DNA from: Agrostemma githago
Taxonomy: Eukaryota; Streptophyta; Magnoliopsida; Caryophyllales; Caryophyllaceae
DNA length: 64,000 nt
Assembly: GCA_958450325.1 (NCBI GenBank)
Contig: OY288257.1
Coordinates: forward strand, 36,305,018-36,369,017
Direction of reading: 5' to 3'
How positions within the stretch are numbered: position 1 is the first letter of the stretch; each line of letters begins with the position of its first letter. The position numbers were made by a program, and so were the translations under genes. The notes under the pieces were generated by a model. The model had not been told where the DNA came from. It did not search any database and was given only the letters and a program-made list of their open reading frames with translations. Shown in pieces: positions 22,267-32,575 of the stretch.

Positions 22267-23523
22267 CAAAAATCAAAGGAAAAAGCGACGAGATTCATAG
22301 AGATTTGTAGTAGTGAACATACATAATGGAAAACTAACAAAGATGAACAATGAACAAAACAATGAACACTGAACAAAGAATGAAACTTTAATGATAAAAC
22401 AAGATTAAGAGAAGGGAAATGAGAGATTATACCAAACAAGAGAAGATGAAAAGAAGAAATCTTGCATATAGAAGAAAACCCAAATACATAAACCAAGGTT
22501 GTCAATCTTGGTGGAGATCTTCAAGAATTCCCAAAATACAAGAGTTAAACTAAGATTAATGATTAACTAAAGACTAATCTAAACTAATCTAAGCTAATCT
22601 AACCTAAAGTAGTCTAGGGTTTAGTGGGTAATGAAGAACATAACATAAGATTACAAGAGGGGGGGTATATATAGGGTTACAAGAGCAAAGGAGAAGAAAA
22701 AAGGAAGCGCGGGCTGTAACTGCACCTTCCCGGCTGGGAAGGGTGATAATCCTGACTGGGATGGTGGTCCCGACCGAGATGATCCTTGGTCTCGGCCGGG
22801 ATGAGCCATCAGTAGGCTGTCTTAGCTTGCACTCCTTCCCGACCGGGAAGGCTACTCTTCCCGCCCGGGAAGGGTCTTGTAGGCCTCCAATATGATCATA
22901 CAGGTCCCTCCTTACTTCTCATGGGCTTCTCATCGATTCTCGGTGCTCGGGATTGAGTCTAAGAGGCTCGGGAATGGGTCCCAAGGTCTCGGGATCGAGT
23001 CAAAGCCACCGAGTGATCGTTCCTTCTCTTCGTTGGTTCCAAATGTGTAGGAAACGAGTCAGAATCCTTCCAATTCTCCATGATTGGTCTTGGGAACCTA
23101 AAACGAACTAGAAGAAGCATAAGTAGCCTAGAAAACCGCTCCAAAGAGCGATTCCACAAGAGAAACCGGGACCAAACACAACAAATAGGCACTACAAACT
23201 AAACTTATCAATATGTAACGAGAATAAAAAGAAGAGAAAAGGGAGAAAGCGGGTTGATGACACCCTCAACCTACATGCCTAAAATGGCCTCGGAAACGGA
23301 CTCGTAATAGCGACGGGAGTGCGGGAGTGTCGACGATGTAAGTAGAGTTATGGTGTGTGTATGTGTAGAGATGGTTTATATCGGTTTTTCGAGAGATAAG
23401 AGCTCAGCTTTTTGATTTGGATTGCTTAGGGTTGAATGATAATGAGGATGTGTGAGTTAGGGTTGCAAATGTAGGTTGTAATGCTTGGGAAAAATCTGAT
23501 TTATGAAGAGTGTGAGGGGGGGG

Positions 23524-23668
23524 TATTTATAGAGTATGCCCCTCGACCTAGGGTCACTCGATCGAGTGGCCCTAGTGTACTCGATCGAGTGCCCTGAAAA
23601 AGAGGGTCTGCTAGGTTTTTGTAGCTCCACTCGATCGAGTGAGGTCAATCCACTCGATCGAGTGGATC
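23524..23668 (-). promoter_or_regulatory. LTR E promoter: TATA box with CTCGATCGAG palindrome cluster
   Basis: TATAAATA on the minus strand (23524-23531). Upstream on that strand are four copies of ACTCGATCGAGT or extended forms between 23554 and 23668, for example CACTCGATCGAGTG. The matched cluster in the related LTR is at 45822-45958. Confidence 0.6.
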
Positions 23669-24507
23669 AGGCGGGTGATCCATTTTAGGAAGGGGTTGAC
23701 TTTTTTGAAATTTGAAATGTTGTTTGGGCGCTTGTTCTAGAAGCTTTGTATTTTGGATGGTTTATGTGACGGATTCGTCTTTGACCGGGTTTTGACACGG
23801 TCGCTAAAAGACGGTTTTTATTTTTGGTGTCGGTTTTGGCCCAAATTAGTCTCATTTTATTGGAAACAATCCACTGGGCCTGGATTTGAGGTCGGTTTTG
23901 AGAGATTTTTACTCCGCTAAATGCCCACGTCAGATATTATTGATTATGAGTCTGTATTCGAGTGTATTAAGTCACGTTTACATCTGATCATCATCGGGTG
24001 TTTTGTCGGGACCAAACAAAATCGATTCAATTACCACTTTTTTTAAAGTGTGGACCGGACTGGTATGTATTCAGGTCATGGTTTACCGATGCGGACCACT
24101 TTCCGAACAGCCCATGAGATTATGGGAAAGAAAAACAATTGTGTGAAACTAATGGAGATTTGAATGTGGCAATTCTCGAAAATGGCCTGCCCTGACTAAA
24201 ACACATATCCGACGCCAAAAATAATCCGATCCGATCTAAAATATGTGATAGATTTGAAATGACTCGATCTAGACCGGACCGATTCAGTTACAAGGGCACC
24301 GTTTTAGGTGGTTTAATATAACGGTTGGTTTTTTTTTTTACCATCCCAAGCAGAAGCCCCGAGATATTAGGTGAATGGTTCATTCTACTTTCACAAAAGA
24401 ATATCCTGTGGTTCGGAAATGATGGTACAAAAGATGACTAGAATGATACGCACTGATCGATGTTATCAGTGCAGATACGTCGATAGGCAAGGAACAAGAT
24501 AACTTAC

Positions 24508-25288
24508 AATGCAGAATTGACAAGATGGTTGAGACATCAACTTCTATCAGGCGTTTGCTGAGCTTGATCAGAAAGCTATACATCAAGTCACTGCGAAAGA
24601 GAAACAGAAGCCAACTCAGTTTGCAAAAATAGAAAAACGAAAAACACGTGGTGTCTAATCCAGTTGCTTTACTAAGCTACTGACTGCAAAAGGTGTATCG
24701 GAGATGATCAGAAAACATAAACACTGTATTACCTAATACTCTAGAATACTACATAATTATATTCGATTGAAAACACGGCATAATAACAAACAAAAAATAG
24801 CTCAGTCTGAATGCATTCTAGTTGCTACTATCCGATAATTATATTCTAACTCAAAAATCCAACTTAACCTTGAAATAGGAGTCTCGTATTCACCAAAAAT
24901 CATCACCACACAATCACAACTAACAAGTCAAACATATACGAGTGCAAGTGAACCTATAGCATAAATCAAGAATTCACCTGGAGTATACTCCAAATATGCA
25001 CAAGTACGAGAGAAAAAGGGACAAATTTCTGAGTGATAAATTGGCTTCCTTCAAATCCTCATCCTAATAGGAAAACAACAATAAAAGTAGCAGTCAATGC
25101 ACAAAGTAATAAAAATTAAACTGAATTGAGAAATAGGGTGAGGGGAGTTATGCCGCTAGTACATCGATCTAAAGGATAAAGTTGAAAAAAAATTCACAAA
25201 CACTTCACCTCAAAACATTTATCAAGAGATGACAGGAGCTTCGCACCAAAGTCCATTCCAACCATACAAGCCATACCAGCTACAGATG
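24508..25288 (-). pseudogene. Captured NOM1/SGD1-like (MIF4G) gene: upstream exons
   Basis: Three exons on the minus strand with good splice borders. 25288-25209, after TTTGCAG, encodes SVAGMACMVGMDFGAKLLSS. 25063-24978, after ATTAG, encodes DEDLKEANLSLRNLSLFLSY and LCIFGVYS. 24590-24508, after TCGCAG, encodes DLMYSFLIKLSKRLIEVDVS and TILSILHC, ending ATT|GTAAGT. Together with 8660-8350 they give a collinear piece of a plant NOM1/SGD1-like nucleolar protein. The donor at 24507 is now separated from its acceptor near 8661 by the LTR E insertion. Confidence 0.75.
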
Positions 25289-25915
25289 CTGCAAACACAG
25301 AAACATACCTTCAGAAAAAAATAAAGCATTAGTCTCATATATGTTCCAGCAGATTCGAAAAACATATATTTTCAACAACGACCAGTAGTGAATGATGAAA
25401 GATCGATTAGATATTTGCACACACGGGAGCGAAGGCTAGATTAGATCAAGTTGGGACTAAAATCCTATTTCCATATTTTCAAGTAGTCAAAGACCACATC
25501 ACAGGTGAATTAAAGTTGATAATGCCAGGAAAGAACAACAGCTTCAAATCCTCCAGCTTTTTTAGAGCCATTAAATGGGATCAGTAGTAATGCTTGATTA
25601 AGATGTTGAAGGAGGCGACGACGATGATGGTGATGATATGGTTGTGCAGAGAAAATATGAGGGATTGAATGGATGATGAAGAGAGAATTGGGAAATGAGT
25701 GGATGAGAATTGAGAAGGAAAAGCAGGAAAAGTGAGTAGATGAAAGAGGAGAACTGAAAGAGTAGCGAGCCTGAGTGATGATTGACCAACCAATCAACGG
25801 TCAATAATAGGCAGAACAGATCAGTGGCTGAGAAATGGTAAGGCACTGTTCCTTTAAAATAAAAAACTGTTCACAAGGGAATTTAAGGCACAATTCTTCT
25901 TTTAATATGTAAGGA
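25289..25915 (-). other. 5' part of the Helitron
   Basis: Holds the Helitron 5' end and an A/T-rich stretch. Minus-strand open frames near 25510-25846 are His-, Ser- and Phe-rich and not recognised. They could be a captured 5' exon or promoter, but I see no firm support. Confidence 0.3.
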
Positions 25916-25987
25916 TTAAGTAAGTTAAAAATAAAAAGAAACGAAAATGGAGAAACTAAAATAAAGAAGAGAAAAGAAGGTGGCGGG

Positions 25988-26262
25988 CCTAGGTGTAATC
26001 ACGTCACCTAGGTCCTAGCCAAAGAGAAAAATCGAAATTAAATGATAAAATAAAATAAAGTGAGAAAAGAAAAGAAAATGAAATGAAAATAGAAGAAGAA
26101 AATGAAAATGAAAAAGAAAAAGGAGAAAAATCGATAAGGGGAGAAAGGGCGTAGGTGTAATCACGTCACCTAGCCACGATTCCGCGAAAATCGGGAAAAT
26201 TAAAAGAAAAAAAAAAATTTGGATTTTTCAAATTGTCTTGGTGCGATCAATTCACCAAAGAC
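25988..26262 (-). ncRNA. Array of three hairpins with shared 9-nt loops, element A
   Basis: Hairpin 1: 26235-26262, GTCTT(T)GGTG/CACCAAGAC arms, element-strand loop AATTGATCG. Hairpin 2: 26152-26172, TAGGTG/CACCTA, loop ACGTGATTA. Hairpin 3: 25988-26012, CCTAGGTG/CACCTAGG extendable by 3 pairs, loop ACGTGATTA. The arms of hairpin 1 are unrelated in sequence to those of B, N and C but pair equally well. Confidence 0.65.
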
Positions 26263-26535
26263 CGGGAGCATACAATCAAGACCTTCTTCTCTAAGGTACC
26301 TGCAATAAAACCTCACGTGTGTAAAAAACCAAGTAGGGTCACGGAGGGGCTGACAACTCATTAAACCAACAAAAAATATCACCACAAATAACCAACAATC
26401 ATAATCACCAAATGCCAAAACTAGCGTGGCAGAAACTGACAAACATTACTGATAACAGGAGAAATGACTACCGATGACTGACACCCGATACCCCCCCCCC
26501 CCCCCCCCACACTAGCACTAACAACACTCGACCAC

Positions 26536-28317
26536 TCACATAGGACCCGGGGGACGAGGTGGTGGGTAGTAAGACCCGGGCAGAGGCATATCGAAAAATT
26601 GATCAAAACACTGTTGCTGCTGTTGCAACATCCTCTGGTTCTCCTCTGCCACCAACCTCGCTGCTTGGGCATCCCTAGCAGCGTCCCTGGCTACCTTGTA
26701 GCCATCTCGGGCCCACTGAAAACCGTCTCTAGAGTAGGTGTAGGAATTATGCGCAGTACCACGCGCATCCCGAGTTACGTTATAGGCACTATGGGCCAAG
26801 TTGAGTGAAGGGATGGAACTCTCCCAAGTCTGACGTGTACGATCATAAACTTCCCCCCATTGGCTATAAAAGTCCTCCGAACCGAAGAACGAAGAGTGTC
26901 TTGGAGGACTCATGTTTACGTCCTCCTGAAAACCGGGGGTAGACTGGGTGAAAGTGGAGTGTCTATGTGGTGTGAAGTCTGAAAAGTCTGGGGTGAAGAA
27001 CTGGGAGGTCTGAGGTTCGGTCTGGTGGGAGGAAGAGGGTCCGTGGGATGAAGATGGTAACGTTCTCTAACCCTCGTCCCGGAAGGTTTCGTCCTCCGGT
27101 TCCTCCTCTAACACATCTACTACCTCGACGTCATCATCACCAAAGTCTAAAGGTCCAACGGGGTAATTGACTTGACGAAATTTACCACGGGTATGATCCC
27201 GAATGTACTCCCCTGATCTTTTCGGCATGCCGAAATTCTCCTCAACATCGAGCCTAACCCACTCAGGATTAGGCACAGCTATTGCTCGGAACTTAGTAAT
27301 CTTATACAGAAACAAACTGTTATAATCCCCTTTTTGGGGCCAAACAAGAAAAGAGCAATAAACCTCGTCTAAATAATTCCCGACTCCGATTACTGGCATC
27401 ATCTCACTAAAGTCCACGTTCAAGGCTCTAGCTATCATCGTGGCTACGCCACCACAAGAAATGTTCTTGCGGTTGCCCTTCGCGACCTGGGCGAAATGCG
27501 TAGCTAGGGCCTCAGACATGTCGATAGAAGAGCCTTTATTCAAAACGGCATCCTCTAACAGTTGCACAGCTATAGCACTACATTTATGGTGCGTATCATA
27601 GCTCAACAGAAATGAATTGGTATTGATACGCACCACATATTTGAGGATGGGGTAGCGAATGCAGAAAAAACGCATCTTTCCCCCCTTGAAAGTCCTTTGG
27701 CGGGCAATTTTAAACTAAAATCGATCACGGGCAAATTTTTCATCTTTAGTTTTCCCCACCCTAGGTCTTCCAAGAACAGAAGTCGGTAAACCAAGCAATG
27801 CACCAAAATCTTTCAAGGAAAAGACATACAGAGTCTCTCGTAACAGAAAAGTAACGGTGAGGTCGTCCCCACCACCCAACTAAAAAGTTGCGAAAAACTA
27901 ACACGTCAGCTTTTGAAAAGTTTCCTCCCTAGAGGTATAAAATTTAATCAGTCTGAGATTTTTGCACATTGCTCGGACCTGTGGTTCAATACCCATTCGC
28001 TGAAGAACATCTCTAGCTGCCCAACGAGTTGGCTCGATACGACAAACCAAAAGTTTCTTCAACTTTTCCAATTGGGATTTCTTAGCGAAACTAACACCAG
28101 ACTCAGAATGACGGAATTTATGACAAATAGAAGGGTAACGTACCTCTAGCGAAACAGGTTGTTCGCGCGAGACGGAGCCTTGTGCTTGAACGGACATCAG
28201 GACGGATTCGTCCCGAACTTCAGTTGGCTCGTCGGAACATGAAGAGGACGTCGACCCCGAATGGCGATTGAGCATAGATGATAACCTTTTCCTTGCCGTT
28301 TGCTTGATTCTCTTCAT
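26536..28317 (-). pseudogene. ATHILA ORF-1-like pseudogene of element A
   Basis: Minus strand, in broken frames. 28317-27898 starts MKRIKQTARKRLSSM and contains EPTRWAARDVLQRMGIEPQV. A middle part (about 27890-27720) reads FSLKDFGALLGLPTSVLGRP in another frame. 27675-27067 contains SSIDMSEALATHFAQVAKGN and then ISCGGVATMIARAL. 26913-26536 contains repeated RDG/ARDA motifs and a Gln-rich, Pro-rich end. Layout and motifs resemble the ATHILA ORF-1 family of plant Athila elements, a downstream ORF of unknown function. At least two frame breaks make it non-functional as it stands. Identification is from pattern memory and should be treated as probable. Confidence 0.55.
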
Positions 28318-28565
28318 AGTTGATGATTAAATTAGGTGATTATGGTGATGGAGGTTAGGGTTTAGGGTTGTCAAAATTGGAACGATTTCTCAAAAAGAAT
28401 TCCAAGAGGATGTTAGGAATTCGGTAGGGATGAAGAATATGGGACTAGATTAGATTTTCGTGAAGAAATTGGGTGATTATGAGGGATTTAAGGTGGTAGG
28501 ATTTTGGGGTTTTTTTGAGGAGAGAGAGAGGAAGAAGGTAATATAATGAAGAAGGAGGGAGGGTG

Positions 28566-28925
28566 TTTGGGTATAAGGGTGACGCGGGGTGGAGTTTCAC
28601 CCGGTGGTCATCATCGAGTGAAATTTCACCCGACGGTCTTCGGACCGTTTCTCGTTAATTGCGCGCAGTTTCACCGTCGGGCAAAATTTTGCCCGGTGAG
28701 ATTCCACCAGGTGAAATTTCACCCGACGGAATTCCGTCAATTCCCAAGTCGCAAATAAGTTCACCGTCGGGCGAAATTTCGCCCAGTGAGATTCCATCTG
28801 GTGAAATTTTACCCGGCGGATTTTCCGTCAATTCCAGTAATTCCAGCAAAGTTGCCATCGGGCGAAGTTTCACCCAATGGACTTTGGGCAACCATTCCAC
28901 CGGGTGAAGTTTCACCCGGTAAGAT
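28566..28925 (-). promoter_or_regulatory. Internal palindrome cluster and TATA-like box of A
   Basis: About eight copies of GGGTGAAATTTCACCC-type or GGGCGAAATTTCGCCC-type inverted repeats between 28589 and 28925. Some are perfect, for example CCGGGTGAAGTTTCACCCGG with a single G in the centre. On the element strand they are followed by CCTTATACCC at about 28569-28578 and then, about 250 bases later, the ATG of the ATHILA ORF-1-like gene at 28317. The motif type matches the A LTR. This is an inferred internal promoter. Confidence 0.55.
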
Positions 28926-29237
28926 CATTCACTTCAAAATAGGACTTTGCTGCGAAAATTCTCTTTGACTTGGTTAAAATCATCCTTAATCCTTCGATAA
29001 AACCAATCTTCTCAATCCATGTATTAGCTACACGGAGAAAAACTCTCATAATCATTTGTAGCATAACCCAAAAACTCCAAAAGAAATCTTCACAATTCCT
29101 GCAAGTGCCTTTAGAAGCAAGCTCCAAAGAAAAATCCAAAAACTATTGTCCGAGAAAAATAAAAAGAGATAAGAATATACAAATATTTACAAGGTCGTTA
29201 TTGTGGACATCACCAAACCGAATCAAATTGTTTGAGC

Positions 29238-30527
29238 TTAGTTGGGGTTGCTTGAGAAGCAACTCGGAGGGTCTTGAGCATTAATTTCAAATTCAATGTT
29301 ACCGATCTTGAACTCATTTATAAACTCCGGCAAGCCCATAAGTCGTGCTACCTCGGGAAGCATTGCAAATTCTTCCGGAATACCTTCTTCAGAGGCAGGG
29401 CCGAGTATAAATAGGGCACCATCGTCGTCTTCGTTATCATAGTCAAGATCGTCAGTGGATGGTTCTTCATTGGATTGAAATTCCACCATTTGATTCCATA
29501 ACTCCCCGCTAAAAGAATTTTCAGGAAGGAACGCGGGAAGCACAAATTGAACCGTGTCATTAGCAACATTGAAAGATAGTCGCCCTCGCTTCACAGCAAT
29601 GATTACTCCACCGGTAGCTAAGAAAGGCCGTCCCAAGAGAATAGGATTCCGCTCCTCTATAGGCACGTCGAGAATAACAAAATCGGTGGGGATGTATAGA
29701 TTCCCCATGTTAACCACGTGGTTGCGGGCTAGACCATAAGGCTCCTTTGTAGTACCATCGGCCATTCGCACATTAAGTGGGAAGTAGTCCAAGTCCTTGA
29801 TGTGGATGGTACGAGCAATGGCTAGGGGCATTAGGCTAATGTCGGCACCAAGGTCACATAAGGCTCGATCTATCAAGACATGGTCTATGGAACAAGGAAT
29901 AAAAAAACTACCCGGATCACCTAGCTTGATGGGAATTGTAACTTTTGGGGTGACTCTTGGGGAAACGGGAGCTTCTTCCCTCACGGTGGGTTTCAGAATA
30001 ATGTCTCGAATATATTCAGATGCGGTAGGCATGGAAGGACTTGTATCGATGTTTTCGATCAGATCGGTGAAGGTTATCCTGTCTAAAGCTTGGTTATTGA
30101 AGGGAATTTGGGGTTTATCATTCAAGGGTGGTACTTCAATTCTAGAGACTGGGTTCATGTCTTCTATTGGAATCTGCTCAATGACGTAGGTAAGGTCTTC
30201 TACAAGGTATTTGGATGGATCTCTTCTTGGTCTTTCGGTTACACCCTTGGCCACATTCTCATCGGATTCATTGATTGAGGGATGAGATGTAAGAGTTTGT
30301 GGATCAAAGGGTTTCCCCGGTCCCTTTTTGCTCAATACCTTAATAGCATTCACGGATGCTTGATTGGAAGAATTGGTCGGTTCATAAGAAAATTGAGCTT
30401 ACGAGGCAGCACGTGCCTCTAAAGCTTCAAGTCTAGCTCGATTTGATGCATTTTCTTCCAATAGGAACTTGATCGTTCCTTGAATATCATACTTGAATGG
30501 TTGAGAATGGGATCCAAGTGAAGCCAT
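29238..30527 (-). pseudogene. Element A gag-derived/retropepsin ORF with one in-frame stop
   Basis: Minus strand from the ATG at 30527. A TAA at 30399-30401 interrupts codon 43, and the frame then stays open to 29238. The N-terminal part (LLEENASNRARLEALEARAA) looks like a short coiled coil. Downstream is an aspartic protease core: GDPGSFFIPCSI, the active-site segment RALCDLGADISLMP (the usual DxG-type motif appears as DLGAD, as often in Athila-type proteases), and ILLGRPFLATGGV near the end. The C-terminus is acidic. The capsid region expected between N-terminus and protease is missing. The stop and lost capsid indicate dependence on proteins from elsewhere, or decay. Confidence 0.65.
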
Positions 30528-30815
30528 ACTTGAATCCTTGGATGTTGGTTGAACAAAGATGGGGTGTTAAGGAATGCAGAAATTGGTGGAAGATCACAAT
30601 ATCAAGTTGTTGATTACGTCCACAATATTTCCAAGCGATTGTTCTCCGAATGGGGATCAAGCAACCTAAATCAAAAGTATACCTAGCAAAAACTTAACAA
30701 ACAATGAGCCTCCTAGAACCTAATGACACTAGGGTAGGAGGAAGGAAAAATAAAGCTAAGACAGTTAACCAAACACAATCAAAACAGAGACTTAATCAAT
30801 TAACTAATCGCCGCC

Positions 30816-30833
30816 TCCCCGACATTGGCACCA
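30816..30833 (-). other. Primer binding site of A, tRNA-Asp-like
   Basis: The element strand reads TGGTGCCAATGTCGGGGA, three bases (AAA) after the LTR end. It differs at four positions from the TGGCGCCGTTGCCGGGGA used by N and C, which is complementary to the 3' end of plant tRNA-Asp. An inverted CCTAG/CTAGG pair lies in the leader at about 30706-30727. Confidence 0.65.
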
Positions 30834-30836
30834 TTT

Positions 30837-31922
30837 TGATGCGTGGTGTCGCTGACACGCATGCAAACAATATTTTTAGTCCCAACTAAGTACTGTGCAG
30901 TAGCGGTAAGTCGGGTTCGAACCACAGGGAGGCGGTTAAGCGTTATCGGTCAAGTCCAGTAGTAATTGCGATTGGGGTCGAGAAGGGGGTTTTGGGACGA
31001 GATGAATTAAACTAAGGCAAGCAAATCAATTAACTAAAACGAGAAACAATGATGAAAAAGGCGTTACGGAGAGTAGGGGGAATCAGAATTTAAGACAAGG
31101 GTACAAGCATCACAAGTTATCACAAGATGAATAAGGGAGGTACCATCTTTCGGTTTTCCTACCAACCTAGCCTAAACCCGCTTTCACGACGAATAAACTA
31201 AAGTCTAAAGCCGAGATTACCCGAACCCCGACTTTCCCCATATTGATTCGAGTGAGTCAAGCTAACCTGGGTGATCAAGCTAAGTCGACCGGACACAACA
31301 ATCCCATGCAAGACATATCACCCTCAAATGCGATAGTTCTCACAAAAAAAAATCCCGAATCTAGAATTCCTCCTCCCCTAGCCCCCTAAATAAAATCTAC
31401 TCACAACCCATGCTAAACATAATAAAACAAGAAATATATAAGGAGGCTAAGAGAAAAACTAAACATGCTTGAACTAGAGGAAAGATAATTAATCTAAAAC
31501 AATAAAGAAAACTACACTAACAAAACAACAAGGCAAAACAAAAGAAACAAATGCTTGAGATGAAAATGATGGAAACAAACAAAGGAGAGAGAAAAACAAA
31601 CAAACAATGAAAAACAACACTAACATAAAAAGCGACAAGACAAACAAACAATGGATTAAAAGACAAATTATACAAAACTAATTAATGAAGAAAGGGAGAA
31701 AGAAAGAAACTACTAACAATGAAGAAAACTAAAGGAGAAAGATGAAGATTAACATAAATATGAAGCATCAAGAAATAATACAAAGATCTTGTCACCAAAT
31801 CCTTGCAAACCCTTAAATCTTCAAAATAAAACTCAAATCTTCAACAAAGATGGAAGCTTGATTGAAAATTATAGAGTAGATTTAATTTAAACTAAGAAAG
31901 TTTTCTAAATCTGTGGAGTTTT

Positions 31923-31967
<45 letters not shown>

Positions 31968-32575
31968 TGGAGATCTACTAAACTACCCAAACTTAAGGAG
32001 GCACACTTAAGGCACAAATTGAAATGAAAACCTAGGATTACTATATACACTAAACCCTTAATGAATCACACAACTTAAGGCCCAAATCCAATCTTCCTTC
32101 CTTTAATTAGACCTTCACCCTATGCATCTTCACATGGAAAAACTTCACCCTGCGATTAATTGGCATCCACGAGCTAACACCGTCGGGTGAAACTTCACCC
32201 GGTGAAACTTTTTCCAGTTTGCAATTTTGGCGCTCCTTTACCGTCGGGCGAAATTTCGCCCGGTGGTGACTCATCGGGTGAAACTTCACCTGATGGTTTT
32301 CCGCCTTTTTTCCTGTCTCATTGTTTGCCGATCGATTGGATTAGTTGAACTTTCAGTCGTGTGCTTTGCTCTTCGGACTGTATCCCTCTCTTTCATGCTC
32401 ATAAAGCTCGGACACGTTTTTGGTCGAAAATCCTATCAAAATAGACAAAAAAACTACCAAAAACACGTATAATGCAAAAGAGAGACACTAATGCGAGAAT
32501 GACTCAAAATACGGCGATAATCGTGCTCTAGTCTAGCAAAACGGAGGAAAAACTGTCCAAATTTGACACACAACA
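30837..32575 (-). repeat. 5' LTR of element A (1739 bp)
   Basis: Pairs with 3017-4746. It contains the longer (CTA)n tract (31923-31967) and the GGGTGAAACTTCACCC-type palindromes at about 32182-32297. It is followed by the duplication TTGGG at 32576-32580. Confidence 0.9.

Larger units (their letters stand above)
17425..22315 (+). mobile_element. CACTA (En/Spm-type) transposon with captured gene fragments, 4.9 kb
   Basis: Terminal inverted repeats CACTACTACAAA (17425-17436) and TTTGTAGTAGTG (22304-22315). The 3-bp duplication AAC flanks it (17422-17424, 22316-22318). The empty site is preserved in the other LTR of B at about 11242. Sub-terminal repeats built on TTGACACTTT and AAAGCGTCAG are present at both ends. 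No transposase was recognised. It carries CDC48 exons and other exon-like fragments, so it resembles a gene-capturing, non-autonomous CACTA. Confidence 0.9.
10560..23210 (-). mobile_element. Element B: Athila-like non-autonomous LTR retrotransposon, minus strand
   Basis: Same family as N and C: LTRs begin TGATAAGTG and end CCCATCA on the element strand. The 5-bp duplication ATATG flanks it (10555-10559 and 23211-23215). The 3' LTR is 10560-12132. The 5' LTR (16795-23210) is missing its last roughly 30 bases together with the PBS and is split by a CACTA element. The internal region codes for one Gln/Glu-rich protein and then carries the group's structured 3' region. There is no pol. Confidence 0.85.
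16795..23210 (-). repeat. 5' LTR of element B, truncated and split by a CACTA transposon
   Basis: Homologous to 10589-12132. The pieces are 16795-17424 and 22319-23210, separated by 17425-22315. The element-strand TATA box is at 22666-22673, with TCCCGACCGGGA-type palindromes at 22727-22880. Without the CACTA the LTR is about 1.5 kb. Confidence 0.85.
8765..24018 (-). mobile_element. Ogre-like LTR (E), apparently a solo LTR, interrupted by element B
   Basis: The two outer pieces (8765-10559 and 23211-24018, about 2.6 kb together) are homologous in reverse complement to the LTR at 45452-48131. The left edge, TGTGGACATGACG, is the LTR 3' end. The right edge is placed at about 24018 (minus-strand start TGTTTGG), where homology fades. 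No PBS or internal region follows on either side, so it is best read as a solo LTR. A target duplication could not be confirmed. It lies in an intron of the captured NOM1-like gene. Confidence 0.6.
6540..25915 (-). mobile_element. Non-autonomous Helitron carrying captured gene fragments
   Basis: On the minus strand the 5' end reads TCCTTACATATTAAAAG from 25915. The 3' end is CTAG (6540-6543), preceded by a GCGCG/CGCGC hairpin (6554-6566) 10 bases away. It is inserted between A at 6539 and T at 25916, the canonical Helitron site, and makes no duplication. Without the nested LTR element its own length is about 4.1 kb. It contains exons of a NOM1/SGD1-like gene and an AAE14-like gene, both in the Helitron's orientation. 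No Rep/helicase is seen. Confidence 0.8.
3017..32575 (-). mobile_element. Element A: Athila-like non-autonomous LTR retrotransposon with nested insertions
   Basis: Complete minus-strand element. The 5' LTR is at 30837-32575 and the 3' LTR at 3017-4746, with TG/CA ends on the element strand. The 5-bp duplication TTGGG flanks both ends (3012-3016 and 32576-32580). Internal order on the minus strand: PBS, short gag-derived/retropepsin ORF, palindrome cluster with TATA-like box, ATHILA ORF-1-like pseudogene, three hairpins, internal polypurine tract, long stem-loop, terminal polypurine tract. The capsid core, reverse transcriptase, RNase H and integrase are absent. The Helitron at 6540-25915 accounts for most of the length; A itself is about 10 kb. 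Confidence 0.85.

Noticed and set aside
26488..26508. Poly-C run of about 20 bases
   Set aside because: A simple homopolymer next to the ATHILA-like pseudogene; no i-motif or G4-type arrangement with several tracts is seen.
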